A DNA stretch of 64,000 nt from Streptococcus sp. SN-1 (lineage in GTDB: Bacteria; Bacillota; Bacilli; Lactobacillales; Streptococcaceae). Position 1 is the stretch's first letter, and every line of letters starts with the position of its first letter. The notes beneath the pieces are model-generated. The model saw only the letters and a program-made list of their open reading frames with translations, was not told where the DNA came from and did no database searches. Shown here one piece after another: positions 47,667 to 56,201 of this stretch. The translations under genes were made by a program, and so were the position numbers. The stretch spans positions 620,001 through 684,000 of the forward strand of contig NZ_AP028929.1 in assembly GCF_041154385.1 (NCBI RefSeq), in the 5' to 3' direction.

Positions 47667-47694
47667 TTGCATTGAGTTAGATATATGATATAAT
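47667..47694 (+). promoter_or_regulatory. Promoter of the ABC transporter operon
   Basis: TTGCAT (47667-47672), a 16-nt spacer and TATAAT (47689-47694) with a TGA extension. The roughly 70-nt leader contains a degenerate boxC-like segment (AATGAGAATCAAAGAGAAAA, about 47728-47747). Confidence 0.75.
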
Positions 47695-47773
47695 GTTGTT
47701 AAAAAGAGGCGCAACTTTTTAAAATTAATGAGAATCAAAGAGAAAACCAAGAATATTAATGGAGGAATAAAAA

Positions 47774-48619
47774 ATGGAAGTTATAAATGTAAGTAAGCAT
47801 TATGGTCATTCAACCATTCTCAAAGATATAAATTTCGCACTTAACAAGGGTGAAATTGTTGGTCTAGTAGGGAGAAACGGAGTTGGTAAGAGTACGTTGA
47901 TGAAAATTCTTGTTCAGAATAATCAACCGACTTCAGGGAATATTATAAGTAGTGATAATGTTGGGTATTTAATCGAAGAACCAAAATTATTTTTATCTAA
48001 AACAGGTTTAGAGAATTTAAAATATTTGTCAAACTTATATGGTGTTGACTACAATCAAGAAAGATTTGGAAGTTTGATCCAAGAGTTAGATTCGACTCAG
48101 TCTATTAATAAAAAAGTAAAGACCTATTCTTTGGGTACAAAACAAAAATTAGCTTTGCTTCTAACTCTTGTTACGGAACCTGATATATTGATTTTAGATG
48201 AACCGACTAATGGTTTAGATATTGAATCATCACAAATAGTTTTAGCGGTTCTAAAAAATTTAGCTTTACATGAAAATGTTGGAATTTTAATATCGAGTCA
48301 TAAATTAGAAGATATTGAAGAAATTTGTGAGAGGGTTCTTTTCTTGGAGAACGGGCTTTTGACATTTCAAAAAGTAGGAAAAGATAGTCATAATTGCTTG
48401 TTTGAGATAGCTTTTTCATCAGCTACAGATAGAGACATTTTCATTACCAAACAAGAATTTGGGGATATTGTTCAGGAAGAGGGACTGAGAATTACTATGT
48501 CTGGGAATATTCAAAGTAGTGAGCTTTTTAAATTTTTTAACGAAAACTCTATTAAAGTAGTTGATTTTGAAACTAAAAAAGAAACGCTTAAAGATATTTA
48601 TCTAAATCGTTCAAAATAA
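47774..48619 (+). CDS. ABC transporter ATP-binding protein (BcrA/multidrug or bacteriocin-immunity type)
   Basis: 281-residue ATPase. Walker A is GRNGVGKST (about 33-41). The signature is the unusual YSLGTKQKL rather than LSGGQ, Walker B is ILILDEPTNGLD and the H-loop is ISSHK. The C-terminal about 80 residues form an accessory domain. Divergent signature motifs of this kind are common in the BcrA/CcmA-like exporters for peptides or drugs. A strong RBS (GGAGG) precedes it. It is followed after 15 nt by its permease, so the two form a half-transporter pair. The substrate cannot be told from sequence. Confidence 0.88.
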   Translation: MEVINVSKHYGHSTILKDINFALNKGEIVGLVGRNGVGKSTLMKILVQNNQPTSGNIISSDNVGYLIEEPKLFLSKTGLENLKYLSNLYGVDYNQERFGSLIQELDSTQSINKKVKTYSLGTKQKLALLLTLVTEPDILILDEPTNGLDIESSQIVLAVLKNLALHENVGILISSHKLEDIEEICERVLFLENGLLTFQKVGKDSHNCLFEIAFSSATDRDIFITKQEFGDIVQEEGLRITMSGNIQSSELFKFFNENSIKVVDFETKKETLKDIYLNRSK

Positions 48620-48634
48620 AGGAAGGTTATAATC

Positions 48635-49363
48635 ATGAAATTAAATAAATTGAATTTTCTTAAGGAAAATATAAGAGATTTATATTCATCAGGCGTAATA
48701 TATCTCGGTTTGCTTATCTCGTTTATACCGCCGATATTGGTTACATTCTTTATTCTAAATACTCAAGGGACATCGCTTGGTATTAAGCATATTTCAAACT
48801 TTTATGCTATGCTCGGTATGTTAATGGCTGTTATACATGCTAACCGAGTCATTAGTAGAGATTTTTCCCACAATACGGTAAGTTTGTTTTATAATCAACA
48901 GAAAAATCGGATGATTTATGTCTTGTCTAATTTTCTATATGCCATCTCAGTTTCCATTATTTATGCTTTGAATGGCATTGTGCTACTAGTCATCGTAAGT
49001 AAATTGGGTGTTCCAGGTGATTTAGGATTAGATTTTATAGCAGTCATTGTAGTCAATACAATTTTGTTAGTCCTATTTTATTTTCTATTATCTTACATTT
49101 TCTATTTATACAAATTGAAAAGTGGCTTGGTATTTGGTATTTTAGTAGCTTTACTACTCTTTGTCCCTAATATATTAAATACGATTATGATGAATACTAG
49201 TAATGATTTGTTTATCAAAGCAATTGAACTTCTTCCTTTTTATTCCTTACCTGTATTTGTTGCTTCAAATACGATGTCTATTAGTCAGTATCTTGTGGTA
49301 ATCACTACAATCATTTTATTGTACTTTTTCACTCTCAAGAAAAGCAAGAAGTATTCATTTTAG
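48635..49363 (+). CDS. ABC-2-type transporter permease
   Basis: 242-residue membrane protein with about six hydrophobic segments (for example IYLGLLISFIPPILVTFFIL and the C-terminal YLVVITTIILLYFF). It has no periplasmic or extracellular binding domain. It is the membrane partner of the preceding ATPase. Closest in style to bacitracin or lantibiotic export permeases; the substrate is unknown. Confidence 0.82.
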   Translation: MKLNKLNFLKENIRDLYSSGVIYLGLLISFIPPILVTFFILNTQGTSLGIKHISNFYAMLGMLMAVIHANRVISRDFSHNTVSLFYNQQKNRMIYVLSNFLYAISVSIIYALNGIVLLVIVSKLGVPGDLGLDFIAVIVVNTILLVLFYFLLSYIFYLYKLKSGLVFGILVALLLFVPNILNTIMMNTSNDLFIKAIELLPFYSLPVFVASNTMSISQYLVVITTIILLYFFTLKKSKKYSF

Positions 49364-49742
49364 TTTCATTTAGTATTATTTTACAGACTTAAAATCCAGC
49401 AAAAAATCAGTCATCTTGGTATGCTCCTGCTCTTGTTGTGTACACGTTTTTGTCTTATGCTAGACTCATTTCCAAAAGCATTATATAATAGTGATATGAA
49501 ATCAACTAAATAAGAAATATAAGCAATCAAAACTCGTTTAAAAGACCCTACTAAAGCTAATACTAAACAAAAAATCAAATAGCAAACTAGGAAGTTTATT
49601 TCAAACAATCCAACATACTGATTTTAGGCTGAAGATAATATTGGAGTGCTAATTAATGAGGTTATAATAAATAGCTGACAGCTTGTGTTGGTTTTGGATT
49701 TTTTAAGAGTAGATGAGTATTAAAACTATAAGGAGGACGCAG
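49364..49742 (+). other. Degraded intergenic stretch with possible transposase start and boxC relic
   Basis: No intact gene. At 49497-49585 the frame reads MKSTK-stop-EI-stop-AIKTRLKDPTKANTKQKIK, which resembles the N-terminus of a winged-helix IS630-type transposase (recognition only). At about 49572-49592, CAAATAGCAAACTAGGAAG matches part of boxC. A minus-strand frame (49411-49608) has no RBS or family features and is not called. Confidence 0.4.
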
Positions 49743-49952
49743 GTGGCTAAAAATTTAAAATTGAAATTAGCTCGTGTAGAGCTTGATTTAACTCAAGGTC
49801 AACTGGCAGAGGCTGTGGGGGTGACGCGCCAGACTATTGGTTTGATAGAGGCGGGAAAATACAATCCCAGTCTCTCGCTTTGCCAGTCTATTTGCAGATG
49901 TTTAGGAAAAACCCTAGACCAACTATTTTGGGAGGAAGAAGATGGTAAATAA
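49743..49952 (+). CDS. XRE-family helix-turn-helix regulator
   Basis: 69-residue DNA-binding protein that is almost entirely one HTH domain (LARVELDLTQGQLAEAVGVTRQTIGLIEAGKYNPSL), with a Trp/Glu-rich tail. The GTG at 49743 is chosen because AAGGAGG lies six bases upstream; the in-frame ATG at 49713 precedes that RBS. It overlaps the next gene, a membrane protein, by 11 nt. HTH/membrane pairs of this kind are common in firmicutes, where the HTH protein probably controls its own operon. Confidence 0.88.
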   Translation: MAKNLKLKLARVELDLTQGQLAEAVGVTRQTIGLIEAGKYNPSLSLCQSICRCLGKTLDQLFWEEEDGK

Positions 49953-50430
49953 ATTCATTCATTATCAATTACTTGACGAAAGAGAAGAACAACTAATCAA
50001 TAAAGCTGGGGCAGAGTCTTTTTCACTCTTTATTGGGCTTGTACTTCTAAGCTATTTAGTAGCAGTGTTATCTCCATCTCTTTTTAATCCGAATTTTCTA
50101 GTGTATACTCTGATAGTAGGAATTTTCTTCTTTTTCAATCGTGCCCGTTATCTGGGAGTAACCTACTATAGTCGTTTTCATTTTACGATTTTGGGTTGTT
50201 TTTTCTTAACCTTGGCTATTACGGCTCTTTTGATGTTACAGAATTATCAATTCAACATAGAAGTTTATCAGCACAATCCTTTGAACGTTAAATACCTATC
50301 TGCTTGGGCAATTACTTATGTTATTTATCTTCCCTGGGTCTTTATTGGCAATCTTGGTCTTAAGAGCTATGGCGAATGGGCTCAGAAAAAATTTGAGCAA
50401 GACATGGATGAACTGGAGAGTGGAGAATAG
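49942..50430 (+). CDS. Membrane protein paired with an XRE regulator
   Basis: 162-residue protein with four hydrophobic segments (about residues 25-45, 50-65, 82-100 and 125-145), a cytosolic start rich in Glu/Asp (LLDEREEQLINKAGAES) and a charged C-terminal tail. It overlaps the HTH gene, so the two are co-translated. DUF3278-type proteins look similar, but I cannot assign the family with certainty. A signal-sensing or antagonist role for the HTH protein is a guess. Confidence 0.7.
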   Translation: MVNKFIHYQLLDEREEQLINKAGAESFSLFIGLVLLSYLVAVLSPSLFNPNFLVYTLIVGIFFFFNRARYLGVTYYSRFHFTILGCFFLTLAITALLMLQNYQFNIEVYQHNPLNVKYLSAWAITYVIYLPWVFIGNLGLKSYGEWAQKKFEQDMDELESGE

Positions 50431-50462
50431 CTTGTTACTCTTTTCTCAATCCAGATAAAATG

Positions 50463-50471
50463 TGATATAAT
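50463..50471 (+). promoter_or_regulatory. Extended -10 promoter and hairpin upstream of pncB
   Basis: TGATATAAT (50463-50471) with no clear -35. The leader contains an inverted repeat, CATGAAA (50493) and TTTCATG (50511), which might be an operator or an RNA hairpin. I cannot match it to a known NAD regulator. Confidence 0.5.
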
Positions 50472-50545
50472 AGTACTAATTTATTGGAATACATGAAAGT
50501 TCTTGAAAATTTTCATGGGTTTCTAGCTAAGGAAGTAGGAAAAGT

Positions 50546-52006
50546 ATGTATCCAGATGATAGTTTGACATTGCACACGGACTTGTACCAGATTAACATGA
50601 TGCAGGTTTACTTTGACCAAGGAATTCACAATAAAAAGGCGGTCTTTGAGGTTTATTTCCGCCAACAGCCTTTTAAGAATGGCTATGCGGTTTTTGCAGG
50701 TTTGGAAAGAATTGTGAATTATCTTGAAGACTTGCGTTTTTCAGATAGTGATATTGCCTATTTGGAGTCTCTAGGCTATCATGGAGCATTCTTGGATTAC
50801 CTTCGCAATTTCCAGTTGGAGTTGACCGTTCGTTCTGCCCAAGAAGGGGATTTGGTTTTTGCCAATGAACCGATTGTGCAGGTGGAAGGTCCTCTAGCCC
50901 AATGTCAGTTGGTCGAAACGGCTCTTTTGAACATCGTCAACTACCAGACCTTGGTGGCGACTAAGGCAGCTCGTATTCGTTCGGTCATCGAAGATGAACC
51001 CTTGATGGAGTTTGGGACACGTCGGGCTCAAGAAATGGATGCGGCTATCTGGGGAACACGCGCAGCGGTGATTGGTGGAGCCAATGGAACCAGCAACGTG
51101 CGCGCTGGTAAACTCTTTGACATTCCTGTTTTGGGAACCCATGCCCATGCTTTGGTTCAGGTTTATGGAAATGACTATGAAGCTTTCAAGGCTTATGCTG
51201 CGACCCACAAAAATTGCGTCTTTCTTGTGGATACCTATGATACCCTTCGCATTGGAGTTCCAGCTGCCATTCAGGTGGCGCGTGAACTGGGTGACCAGAT
51301 TAACTTTATGGGTGTGCGGATTGACTCTGGGGATATTGCTTACATTTCCAAGAAAGTCCGTCAGCAACTGGACGAGGCTGGATTTACAGAGGCTAAGATT
51401 TATGCTTCAAATGATTTGGACGAAAATACCATCCTCAACCTCAAGATGCAAAAGGCCAAGATTGATGTCTGGGGCGTGGGTACCAAGCTGATTACAGCTT
51501 ATGACCAGCCAGCTCTTGGGGCAGTTTACAAGATTGTTGCAATCGAAGATGAAAATGGCCAGATGCGCAATACTATTAAGCTGTCAAATAATGCTGAAAA
51601 AGTGTCTACGCCAGGTAAGAAGCAGGTGTGGCGTATTACCAGTCGTGAAAAAGGCAAGTCAGAAGGCGATTATATCACTTATGATGGCGTAGATGTAAGC
51701 GACATGACAGAAATCAAGATGTTCCATCCGACTTATACCTACATCAAGAAGACCGTTCGTAATTTTGATGCCGTGCCTCTCTTGGTGGATATCTTCAAAG
51801 ACGGAAAATTGATTTACAACCTGCCTAGCTTAACTGAGATTCAGGCTTATGCCCGTAAGGAATTTGACAAGCTTTGGGATGAGTACAAGCGCGTGCTCAA
51901 TCCTCAGCATTATCCAGTGGATTTGGCGCGTGATGTATGGCAAGACAAGATGGACTTGATTGACAAAATGCGCAAGGAAGCTCTTGGTGAAGGAGAAGAA
52001 GAATGA
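50546..52006 (+). CDS. pncB: Nicotinate phosphoribosyltransferase
   Basis: 486-residue enzyme that makes nicotinate mononucleotide from nicotinate and PRPP, the entry step of NAD salvage. It starts [18 protein letters not shown], typical of the family. [14 protein letters not shown] contains the phosphorylatable-His and PRPP region neighbours, and [17 protein letters not shown] is the conserved GxRxDSGD motif. Streptococci lack de novo NAD synthesis, so the pair with nadE is important. It overlaps nadE by ATGA. Confidence 0.96.
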   Translation: MYPDDSLTLHTDLYQINMMQVYFDQGIHNKKAVFEVYFRQQPFKNGYAVFAGLERIVNYLEDLRFSDSDIAYLESLGYHGAFLDYLRNFQLELTVRSAQEGDLVFANEPIVQVEGPLAQCQLVETALLNIVNYQTLVATKAARIRSVIEDEPLMEFGTRRAQEMDAAIWGTRAAVIGGANGTSNVRAGKLFDIPVLGTHAHALVQVYGNDYEAFKAYAATHKNCVFLVDTYDTLRIGVPAAIQVARELGDQINFMGVRIDSGDIAYISKKVRQQLDEAGFTEAKIYASNDLDENTILNLKMQKAKIDVWGVGTKLITAYDQPALGAVYKIVAIEDENGQMRNTIKLSNNAEKVSTPGKKQVWRITSREKGKSEGDYITYDGVDVSDMTEIKMFHPTYTYIKKTVRNFDAVPLLVDIFKDGKLIYNLPSLTEIQAYARKEFDKLWDEYKRVLNPQHYPVDLARDVWQDKMDLIDKMRKEALGEGEEE

Positions 52007-52827
52007 GTTTGCAAGAAACGATTATCCAAGAACTGGGTGTCAAACCCGTGATTGATGCCCAGGAAGAAATTCGTCGTTCGATTGATTTCTTAAAAAGATA
52101 TCTGAAAAAACATCCCTTCCTTAAAACTTTTGTACTAGGGATTTCTGGAGGACAAGACTCAACCTTAGCAGGACGATTGGCTCAACTGGCCATGGAAGAA
52201 CTGCGAGCAGAGACAGGGGATGATAGCTACAAATTTATCGCTGTCCGTCTGCCATACGGAGTACAAGCCGATGAAGCAGATGCTCAAAAAGCTCTTGCTT
52301 TCATCCAACCAGATATCAGCTTGGTTGTGAATATCAAGGAATCAGCTGACGCCATGACAGCTGCAGTTGAAGCGACAGGAAGCCCTGTTTCAGACTTCAA
52401 CAAGGGAAATATCAAGGCTCGTTGCCGTATGATTGCTCAGTATGCCCTTGCTGGTTCCCATAGCGGATCGGTCATTGGAACAGACCACGCCGCGGAAAAT
52501 ATCACAGGTTTCTTTACCAAGTTTGGTGACGGTGGTGCGGATATTCTCCCTCTTTACCGCCTCAATAAACGCCAAGGAAAACAACTCTTGCAGGAACTTG
52601 GTGCAGACCCAGCCCTTTATGAAAAAATCCCAACAGCAGACCTAGAAGAAGATAAACCAGGTCTAGCTGACGAAGTCGCACTTGGAGTCACTTATGAAGA
52701 GATTGACGACTACCTAGAAGGCAAAACAATCAGCCCAGAAGCCCAAGCAAGAATCGAAAACTGGTGGCACAAAGGCCAACATAAACGCCACCTACCAATC
52801 ACCGTATTCGATAACTTTTGGGAGTAA
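52003..52827 (+). CDS. nadE: NAD(+) synthetase, ammonia-dependent
   Basis: 274-residue cytoplasmic enzyme converting deamido-NAD to NAD with ATP and ammonia. The PP-loop motif is [17 protein letters not shown]. The later conserved segments are [20 protein letters not shown] and [15 protein letters not shown]. There is no glutaminase domain, so it is the short ammonia-dependent type. Its start overlaps the pncB stop by four bases (ATGA), and a terminator follows immediately. Confidence 0.97.
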   Translation: MSLQETIIQELGVKPVIDAQEEIRRSIDFLKRYLKKHPFLKTFVLGISGGQDSTLAGRLAQLAMEELRAETGDDSYKFIAVRLPYGVQADEADAQKALAFIQPDISLVVNIKESADAMTAAVEATGSPVSDFNKGNIKARCRMIAQYALAGSHSGSVIGTDHAAENITGFFTKFGDGGADILPLYRLNKRQGKQLLQELGADPALYEKIPTADLEEDKPGLADEVALGVTYEEIDDYLEGKTISPEAQARIENWWHKGQHKRHLPITVFDNFWE

Positions 52828-52848
52828 AAAGGTCCGGGGGACCTTTTT
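52826..52848 (+). terminator. nadE terminator
   Basis: AAAAAGGTCC and GGACCTTTTT form a perfect stem with a GGG loop, starting in the nadE stop codon. Confidence 0.93.
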
Positions 52849-52853
52849 ACCCT

Positions 52854-52898
52854 GAGTTTAGAAATAAGAAAGCGAGGAAGGTCCGGTGGACCTTTTTT
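52854..52898 (+). repeat. Terminator-bearing repeat, same family as 13861-13960
   Basis: GAGTTTAGAAATAAGAAAGC is followed by GAGG and then AAGGTCC-GGT-GGACCTT and a T-run. It matches the units at 13861-13960 in both core and hairpin, and again lies directly behind a first terminator at a spacing of about 50 bp. Confidence 0.8.
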
Positions 52899-52982
52899 GC
52901 TTATTACCTTGAAATTCAAAAGCAAAGTAAATTTAAATTGAGGTTAGGCAGAGAATCATCTATCAGAAAGCGAGGTAGTGTC

Positions 52983-53534
52983 ATGAAATCAATCGGTACG
53001 CAAACGTTACAGACAGATCGTTTAATCTTGCGAAGATTTGTGGAAAGTGATGCAGAAGCCATGTTTCAGAATTGGGCTTCATCTGCTGAGAATCTAACCT
53101 ACGTCACCTGGGATCCTCATCCTGATGTCGAGGTGACTCGAAACTCCATTCGTAATTGGGTTACCTCCTATACAAATCCCAACTATTACAAATGGGCCAT
53201 TTGTCTCAAAGAAAAGCCAGAGCAGGTGATAGGAGATATCAGTATCGTTGCAATAGATGAGAACGATTCTTCTTGTGAAATTGGCTATGTGCTAGGCAAG
53301 GCTTACTGGGGACATGGGATTATGACAGAGGCCTTGAAAGCTGTTTTGGACTTTTGTTTTACTCAAGCAGGTTTTCAAGAAGTCAAGGCACGTTATGTCA
53401 GTCTCAATCCAGCTTCAGGTCGTGTCATGGAGAAGGCTGGAATGTCCTATCTAAAAACTGTTGCAAATGGGGTGGAGAGAAAGGGCTATCTTGCGGACCT
53501 CATTTATTACCAGATAAGTAAGAAGGATAGATAA
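52983..53534 (+). CDS. GNAT acetyltransferase, RimJ/RimL type
   Basis: 183-residue acetyltransferase. It starts with a typical RimJ/RimL strand (LQTDRLILRRFVESDAEAM), has the acetyl-CoA loop GYVLGKAYWGHGIMTEALKA, and ends with ASGRVMEKAGMSYLKTV. Such enzymes modify ribosomal proteins or small amines. The ATG at 52983 is chosen because upstream codons run through the terminators; GAGGTAG is the likely RBS. Confidence 0.88.
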   Translation: MKSIGTQTLQTDRLILRRFVESDAEAMFQNWASSAENLTYVTWDPHPDVEVTRNSIRNWVTSYTNPNYYKWAICLKEKPEQVIGDISIVAIDENDSSCEIGYVLGKAYWGHGIMTEALKAVLDFCFTQAGFQEVKARYVSLNPASGRVMEKAGMSYLKTVANGVERKGYLADLIYYQISKKDR

Positions 53535-53655
53535 GCTTAACATTTATTGCTTATCCGCTGTTCTTATTTTTTTATTTACTATTTCATTTATCCTTTCTTT
53601 TCCGAATAAATAGATAGAGTCAGTGAATCTAGTAATCCTAGATTAAAAAATGTGT

Positions 53656-53661
53656 TATAAT
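53656..53661 (+). promoter_or_regulatory. -10 of the Rpn-type nuclease gene
   Basis: TATAAT with a TGT extension. It overlaps an in-frame ATG at 53650, which therefore is not the start. Confidence 0.55.
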
Positions 53662-53676
53662 GAAAGGAGAGAAAGA

Positions 53677-54576
53677 ATGATTCTCAGACATCCGGGCATC
53701 AGCCCGACCAACGATTTGGTTGCTAAGAAGATTTTTAGCAATCCAGAAATCACTTGTCAATTTATTCGCGATATGTTGGATTTACCTGCAAAAACTGTAA
53801 CGATTTTGGAGGGAAGCAATATTCATGTCTTGCCTACCCTGTCGTACTCGGCGCAGGATTTCTATACCAGTATAGACGTCTTAGCGGAGTTGGACAATGG
53901 GACACAAGTAATTATTGAGATTCAGGTGCATCATCAGAATTTTTTCATCAATCGCCTGTGGGCTTACCTGTGTAGTCAGGTCAATCAAAATCTTGAAAAA
54001 ATTCGCCAGCAAGAAGGCAATACTCACCAGAGTTATAAACACATCGCACCAGTATACGCTATCGCAATTGTAGATAGTAACTACTTTCAAGATGATCAAG
54101 CTTTTCATAGCTTTAGTATGCGAGAGGACACGACAGGTGAGGTCTTAACCATAACAAATAACGGTCAAGAAAACCATCTGGTCAAGATGGCATTCTTGGA
54201 ATTAAAAAAATACAGAGAAACCAGCAAAGACAAGGTTCGCAAGCCGTGGTTGGAGTTTTTTGGTAACAAGCCCTTTACCCAACAACCTGAGCGAGCCATC
54301 AGCCAAGCAGACCAACTGCTGGACTACAAGAGCTGGTCCGAGGAGGACAGGAAAATGTTTAGTCAACTACGTATGCGAGAAGAACAAGCATTATTGGCTC
54401 ATGACTATGCCTTGGAGCAAGCTGAAGAAAAAGGCTTAGAACGTGGCCGTGCAGAGGGAATCAAAGAGGGGTTAAAAGTAGGTTTAGTAAATCTAGTTCG
54501 CCAAGGTCTTCTAACACCTGAGGTTGCCAGCCAGCAATTGGGAATGACCGTTGCTGAGTTTGAGGCCTTGTTGTAA
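53677..54576 (+). CDS. Rpn family recombination-promoting nuclease / putative transposase
   Basis: 299-residue PD-(D/E)XK-type nuclease. The N-terminus (NDLVAKKIFSNPEITCQFI) and VLAELDNGTQVIIEIQVHHQ (Asp and E-x-Q active site) are typical of the Rpn/transposase_31 family. These cut DNA and promote RecA-independent exchange. The C-terminal third is helical with a Glu/Arg/Gly-rich segment (GLERGRAEGIKEGLKVG). The start at 53677 has AAAGGAG upstream. A broken copy of an internal part of the gene lies just downstream. Confidence 0.87.
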   Translation: MILRHPGISPTNDLVAKKIFSNPEITCQFIRDMLDLPAKTVTILEGSNIHVLPTLSYSAQDFYTSIDVLAELDNGTQVIIEIQVHHQNFFINRLWAYLCSQVNQNLEKIRQQEGNTHQSYKHIAPVYAIAIVDSNYFQDDQAFHSFSMREDTTGEVLTITNNGQENHLVKMAFLELKKYRETSKDKVRKPWLEFFGNKPFTQQPERAISQADQLLDYKSWSEEDRKMFSQLRMREEQALLAHDYALEQAEEKGLERGRAEGIKEGLKVGLVNLVRQGLLTPEVASQQLGMTVAEFEALL

Positions 54577-54590
54577 GACTATTACCAATA

Positions 54591-54676
54591 ATGGTTAAAA
54601 TGGGGTTCTTAGAACTAAAAAATACAGAGGAACCAGCAAAGATAAGGTTCGTAAACCGTGGTTGGAGTTTTTGTAA
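54591..54676 (+). pseudogene. Fragment of a second Rpn-type nuclease gene
   Basis: It reads MVKMGFLELK then KYRGTSKDKVRKPWLEF in broken frames and closely matches codons 169-195 of the gene just upstream (54178-54262): VKMAFLELKKYRETSKDK and VRKPWLEFF. It begins 15 nt after the intact gene's stop, so it is the relic of a tandem copy or the tail of an older allele. Confidence 0.8.
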
Positions 54677-54691
54677 ATCAGTAAATCAATG

Positions 54692-54730
54692 ACAGATTTT
54701 TCCGTGATAGATGGAAGAATCTGTTTTTTA
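54692..54730 (+). terminator. Terminator downstream of the Rpn locus
   Basis: ACAGATTTTTCC and GGAAGAATCTGT pair with one mismatch, followed by six Ts. Between here and 54904 I see only an AT-rich intergenic region with a likely -10, TATAAT, near 54867. Confidence 0.8.
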
Positions 54731-54904
54731 ATTTACTAAATGTTGGCTCAAAAAACTAAGATAGCTTACCCTTTTACTCATGTTTTTTTGATTTATTTGA
54801 AGTATAACCTGATTAAATTCCTATTTTTCCCTATCATTGTCCCTGTTTTTTCTGGAGTTTTGGGGCTATAATAGTCCTATCGAACCAAAGAATGGAGGAA
54901 GACA

Positions 54905-55615
54905 ATGGATACGATTATCTTTTTTATCAGTGTTTTTCTTGCTGGAATTCTTTCCTTCTTTTCTCCTTGTATTTTACCCTTGTTACCGGTTTATGCAGGG
55001 GTCTTGTTGGATGACAAAGATGGTGCTCAGGCTTCTAGTGGCAAATTTTCAATCTCACTTGTCAGTTTATTGCGAACTCTAGCTTTTATAATAGGGATTT
55101 CCTTTGTTTTTATCTTACTAGGCTATGGAGCTGGTTTTTTAGGCAATTTGCTGTATGCTTCTTGGTTTCAATATGTGACAGGTGCCGTTATCATTCTCTT
55201 GGGCTTACACCAGATGGAAGTCTTACATTTTCAGGGACTCTACAAGGAAAGAAGGCTACAATTAAAGAGACAGGTGCAAAAGGGTAAGGGCTATAGTCAG
55301 GCATTTTTACTGGGCTTGACCTTTAGTTTTGCTTGGACTCCATGTGTAGGACCAGTTCTTGGCTCTGTTTTAGCCTTGGCGGCTTCAGGTGGTTCAGGTG
55401 CTTGGCAGGGAGCTGGTCTCATGTTGGTTTACACGCTGGGTTTGGCACTACCATTCTTGGTTCTAGCTCTTGCCTCCAGCTATGTTTTGAAACATTTCCG
55501 AAAACTTCATCCCTACCTTGGAACCCTCAAAAAAGTAGGTGGTTTCCTCATTATCGTGATGGGAATCTTGGTGCTTTTGGGAAATGCTTCCATTTTGACT
55601 ACATTATTTGAATAG
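54905..55615 (+). CDS. ccdA: CcdA-type thiol-disulfide electron transporter
   Basis: 236-residue membrane protein with six hydrophobic segments. It carries electrons from cytoplasmic thioredoxin to extracellular thiol proteins. The two paired cysteines are in FFSPCILPLLPVYAG (TM1) and FAWTPCVGPVLG (TM4), both DsbD/CcdA signatures. It precedes the thioredoxin-like lipoprotein by 13 nt and MsrAB next; this matches the pneumococcal Etrx1 redox locus. RBS TGGAGG precedes the ATG. Confidence 0.92.
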   Translation: MDTIIFFISVFLAGILSFFSPCILPLLPVYAGVLLDDKDGAQASSGKFSISLVSLLRTLAFIIGISFVFILLGYGAGFLGNLLYASWFQYVTGAVIILLGLHQMEVLHFQGLYKERRLQLKRQVQKGKGYSQAFLLGLTFSFAWTPCVGPVLGSVLALAASGGSGAWQGAGLMLVYTLGLALPFLVLALASSYVLKHFRKLHPYLGTLKKVGGFLIIVMGILVLLGNASILTTLFE

Positions 55616-55628
55616 AGAGGAAAAAGAA

Positions 55629-56192
55629 ATGAAAAAATGGCAAACATGTCTCCTTGGAGTAGGCTCAATCTGTTGCTTGGCAGCCTGTTCGGCTAAAAAT
55701 ATGTCAGACGAAGCTACTATGAAGGAGCAAACCAAAACAGAACAAGTCAGTGCGCAAACTGCGACTAAAGGTCAGGCAGTTGCTGATTTCGAACTGACGG
55801 GAGTAGATGGCAAGACTTACCGCTTGTCTGATTACAAGGGCAAGAAAGTCTATCTCAAATTCTGGGCTTCTTGGTGTTCCATCTGTCTAGCTAGTCTTCC
55901 AGATACGGATGAAATTGCCAAAGATGCTGGAGACGACTATGTGGTCTTGACAGTGGTGTCTCCTGGACATAAGGGGGAACAAGCAGAATCAGACTTTAAG
56001 AACTGGTACAAGGGCTTGGATTATAAAAATTTCCCAGTTTTAATTGACCCGTCAGGTAAACTTTTGGAAACTTATGGCGTTCGCTCTTACCCAACTCAAG
56101 CCTTTATAGACAAGGAAGGTAAGCTAGTCAAAACGCAACCTGGTTTTATGGATAAGGATATGATTTTAAAAACATTGAAAGAAATGGGGTAG
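55629..56192 (+). CDS. etrx1: Extracellular thioredoxin-family lipoprotein (TlpA/Etrx type)
   Basis: 187-residue lipoprotein. The signal peptide ends in a lipobox with LAAC before SAKNMSDE. The thioredoxin fold has the redox pair WCSIC (C83, C86) and a cis-Pro region RSYPTQAFIDKEG. It takes electrons from CcdA and passes them to MsrAB outside the membrane. The ATG at 55629 has AGAGGAAAAA upstream; a TTG at 55608 inside ccdA is rejected because the lipoprotein signal starts at 55629. The name rests on synteny with the pneumococcal locus. Confidence 0.88.
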   Translation: MKKWQTCLLGVGSICCLAACSAKNMSDEATMKEQTKTEQVSAQTATKGQAVADFELTGVDGKTYRLSDYKGKKVYLKFWASWCSICLASLPDTDEIAKDAGDDYVVLTVVSPGHKGEQAESDFKNWYKGLDYKNFPVLIDPSGKLLETYGVRSYPTQAFIDKEGKLVKTQPGFMDKDMILKTLKEMG

Positions 56193-56201
56193 AGAAAGGT
56201 C

